Assembly: GCF_039962115.1 (NCBI RefSeq)
Contig: NZ_JAMPKJ010000016.1
Location: forward strand, 35,040 to 99,039
Length of the DNA stretch: 64,000 nt
DNA from: Funiculus sociatus GB2-C1
GTDB taxonomy: Bacteria > Cyanobacteriota > Cyanobacteriia > Cyanobacteriales > FACHB-T130
Reading direction: 5' to 3'
The translations under genes and the position numbers were made by a program. Below, in pieces: positions 63,892 through 64,000 of this stretch; within the stretch, counting starts at the first letter, position 1, and the number at the start of each line of letters is the position of its first letter. The notes below the pieces were generated by a model that saw only the letters and a list, made by a program, of their open reading frames with translations, was not told where the DNA came from and searched no databases.

Positions 63892-64000
63892 GCCTTTTCC
63901 TGTCTAGTGAGGTACGCTCAAAGCATAGAGCATGAGTATTTTCTTGATTAGAGATGAAACCCTACTCCCTTGACCTGCGGCAAAAAATTGTTGACACCTA
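63892..64000 (+). mobile_element. Left end of an IS630-family insertion sequence
   Basis: Flanked by TA at 63890-63891, the left terminal repeat (CCTTTTCC....GTGAGGTACGCTC) resembles the ends of the MITE at 41571-41658. The transposase begins 62 bases later and runs off the window, so the right end is not seen. Confidence 0.7.
63954..64000 (+). CDS. IS630-family transposase, N-terminal start (partial)
   Basis: ATG 63954 reads MKPYSLDLRQKIVDT and continues beyond the window. This is the helix-turn-helix opening of IS630 transposases (MKxYSxDLRxKIVxA). Only 15 residues are seen, so intactness is unknown. Confidence 0.75.
   Translation, partial: MKPYSLDLRQKIVDT

Overview
The window is a stretch of a cyanobacterial chromosome, most likely from a filamentous species. 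Evidence: the HIP1 octamer GCGATCGC occurs throughout genes and spacers; there is a cyAbrB-type regulator, a Sfp/HetI-type phosphopantetheinyl transferase, a chloroplast-type Omp85, CofH of deazaflavin synthesis, a one-piece ssrA whose tag begins ANNIV, a heptanucleotide STRR array and many REP-like palindromes. Genes lie on both strands in short units, and spacers are long and rich in repeats. No tRNA, rRNA, prophage or CRISPR array was seen.

Layout. 1-9.3 kb: end of a membrane protein; a pair with SLH, GHL10 glycosidase and WG repeats; purT; a histidine kinase/response regulator pair; a secreted protein; and a decayed NTF2-like gene not previously obvious as an open frame. 9.3-19.4 kb: DM13 protein, small conserved protein, single-domain receiver, sugar O-acetyltransferase, a GH63-like glucosidase, then adaptor, FtsX-type permease and TolC of an exporter that has no ATPase gene beside it. 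19.5-29 kb: KirBac channel, HxlR regulator, universal stress protein, cupin, DUF1349, a metallophosphatase with an inserted coiled coil, a lysozyme-like protein, an alpha/beta hydrolase, cyAbrB and a PPTase. 29-34 kb: a minus-strand run of redox and detoxification genes (VOC, MFS, truncated SDR, SDR, double ABM, aldo/keto reductase), followed by a MITE and msrA. 35-41 kb: DICT-GAF sensor, a stop-riddled transposase-like relic, and three neighbouring genes for repeat proteins. 41-64 kb: DUF4079, tex, cofH, two Ser/Thr kinases around a secreted protein, a candidate Yfr1-like RNA and ssrA, Omp85, a LpxB-like protein, a receiver, comB, thioesterase, a dead TnpB, an RRM protein, an EAL protein, rpiA, a DM9-repeat protein, an aldo/keto reductase and the left end of an IS630 element.

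The strongest candidate for an undescribed system is the cluster at 37.8-41.0 kb. Three adjacent genes, one divergent from the other two, encode proteins with the same plan: an acidic or polar N-terminus, a glycine-zipper hydrophobic helix with a shared GATxGA core, then long tandem repeats (17-18-mers in one, LEA-like 11-mers in two). All three starts have a near-identical GGAGAC ribosome-binding site. Membrane-anchored LEA-like rods for drying or osmotic stress are the working idea; nothing in the sequence proves the function.

Other notable points are a MITE that looks like a non-autonomous copy of the IS630 element at the window end, a dispersed REP family that supplies protein ends (cofH, the SLH protein's upstream reading frame), and several clearly decayed genes.
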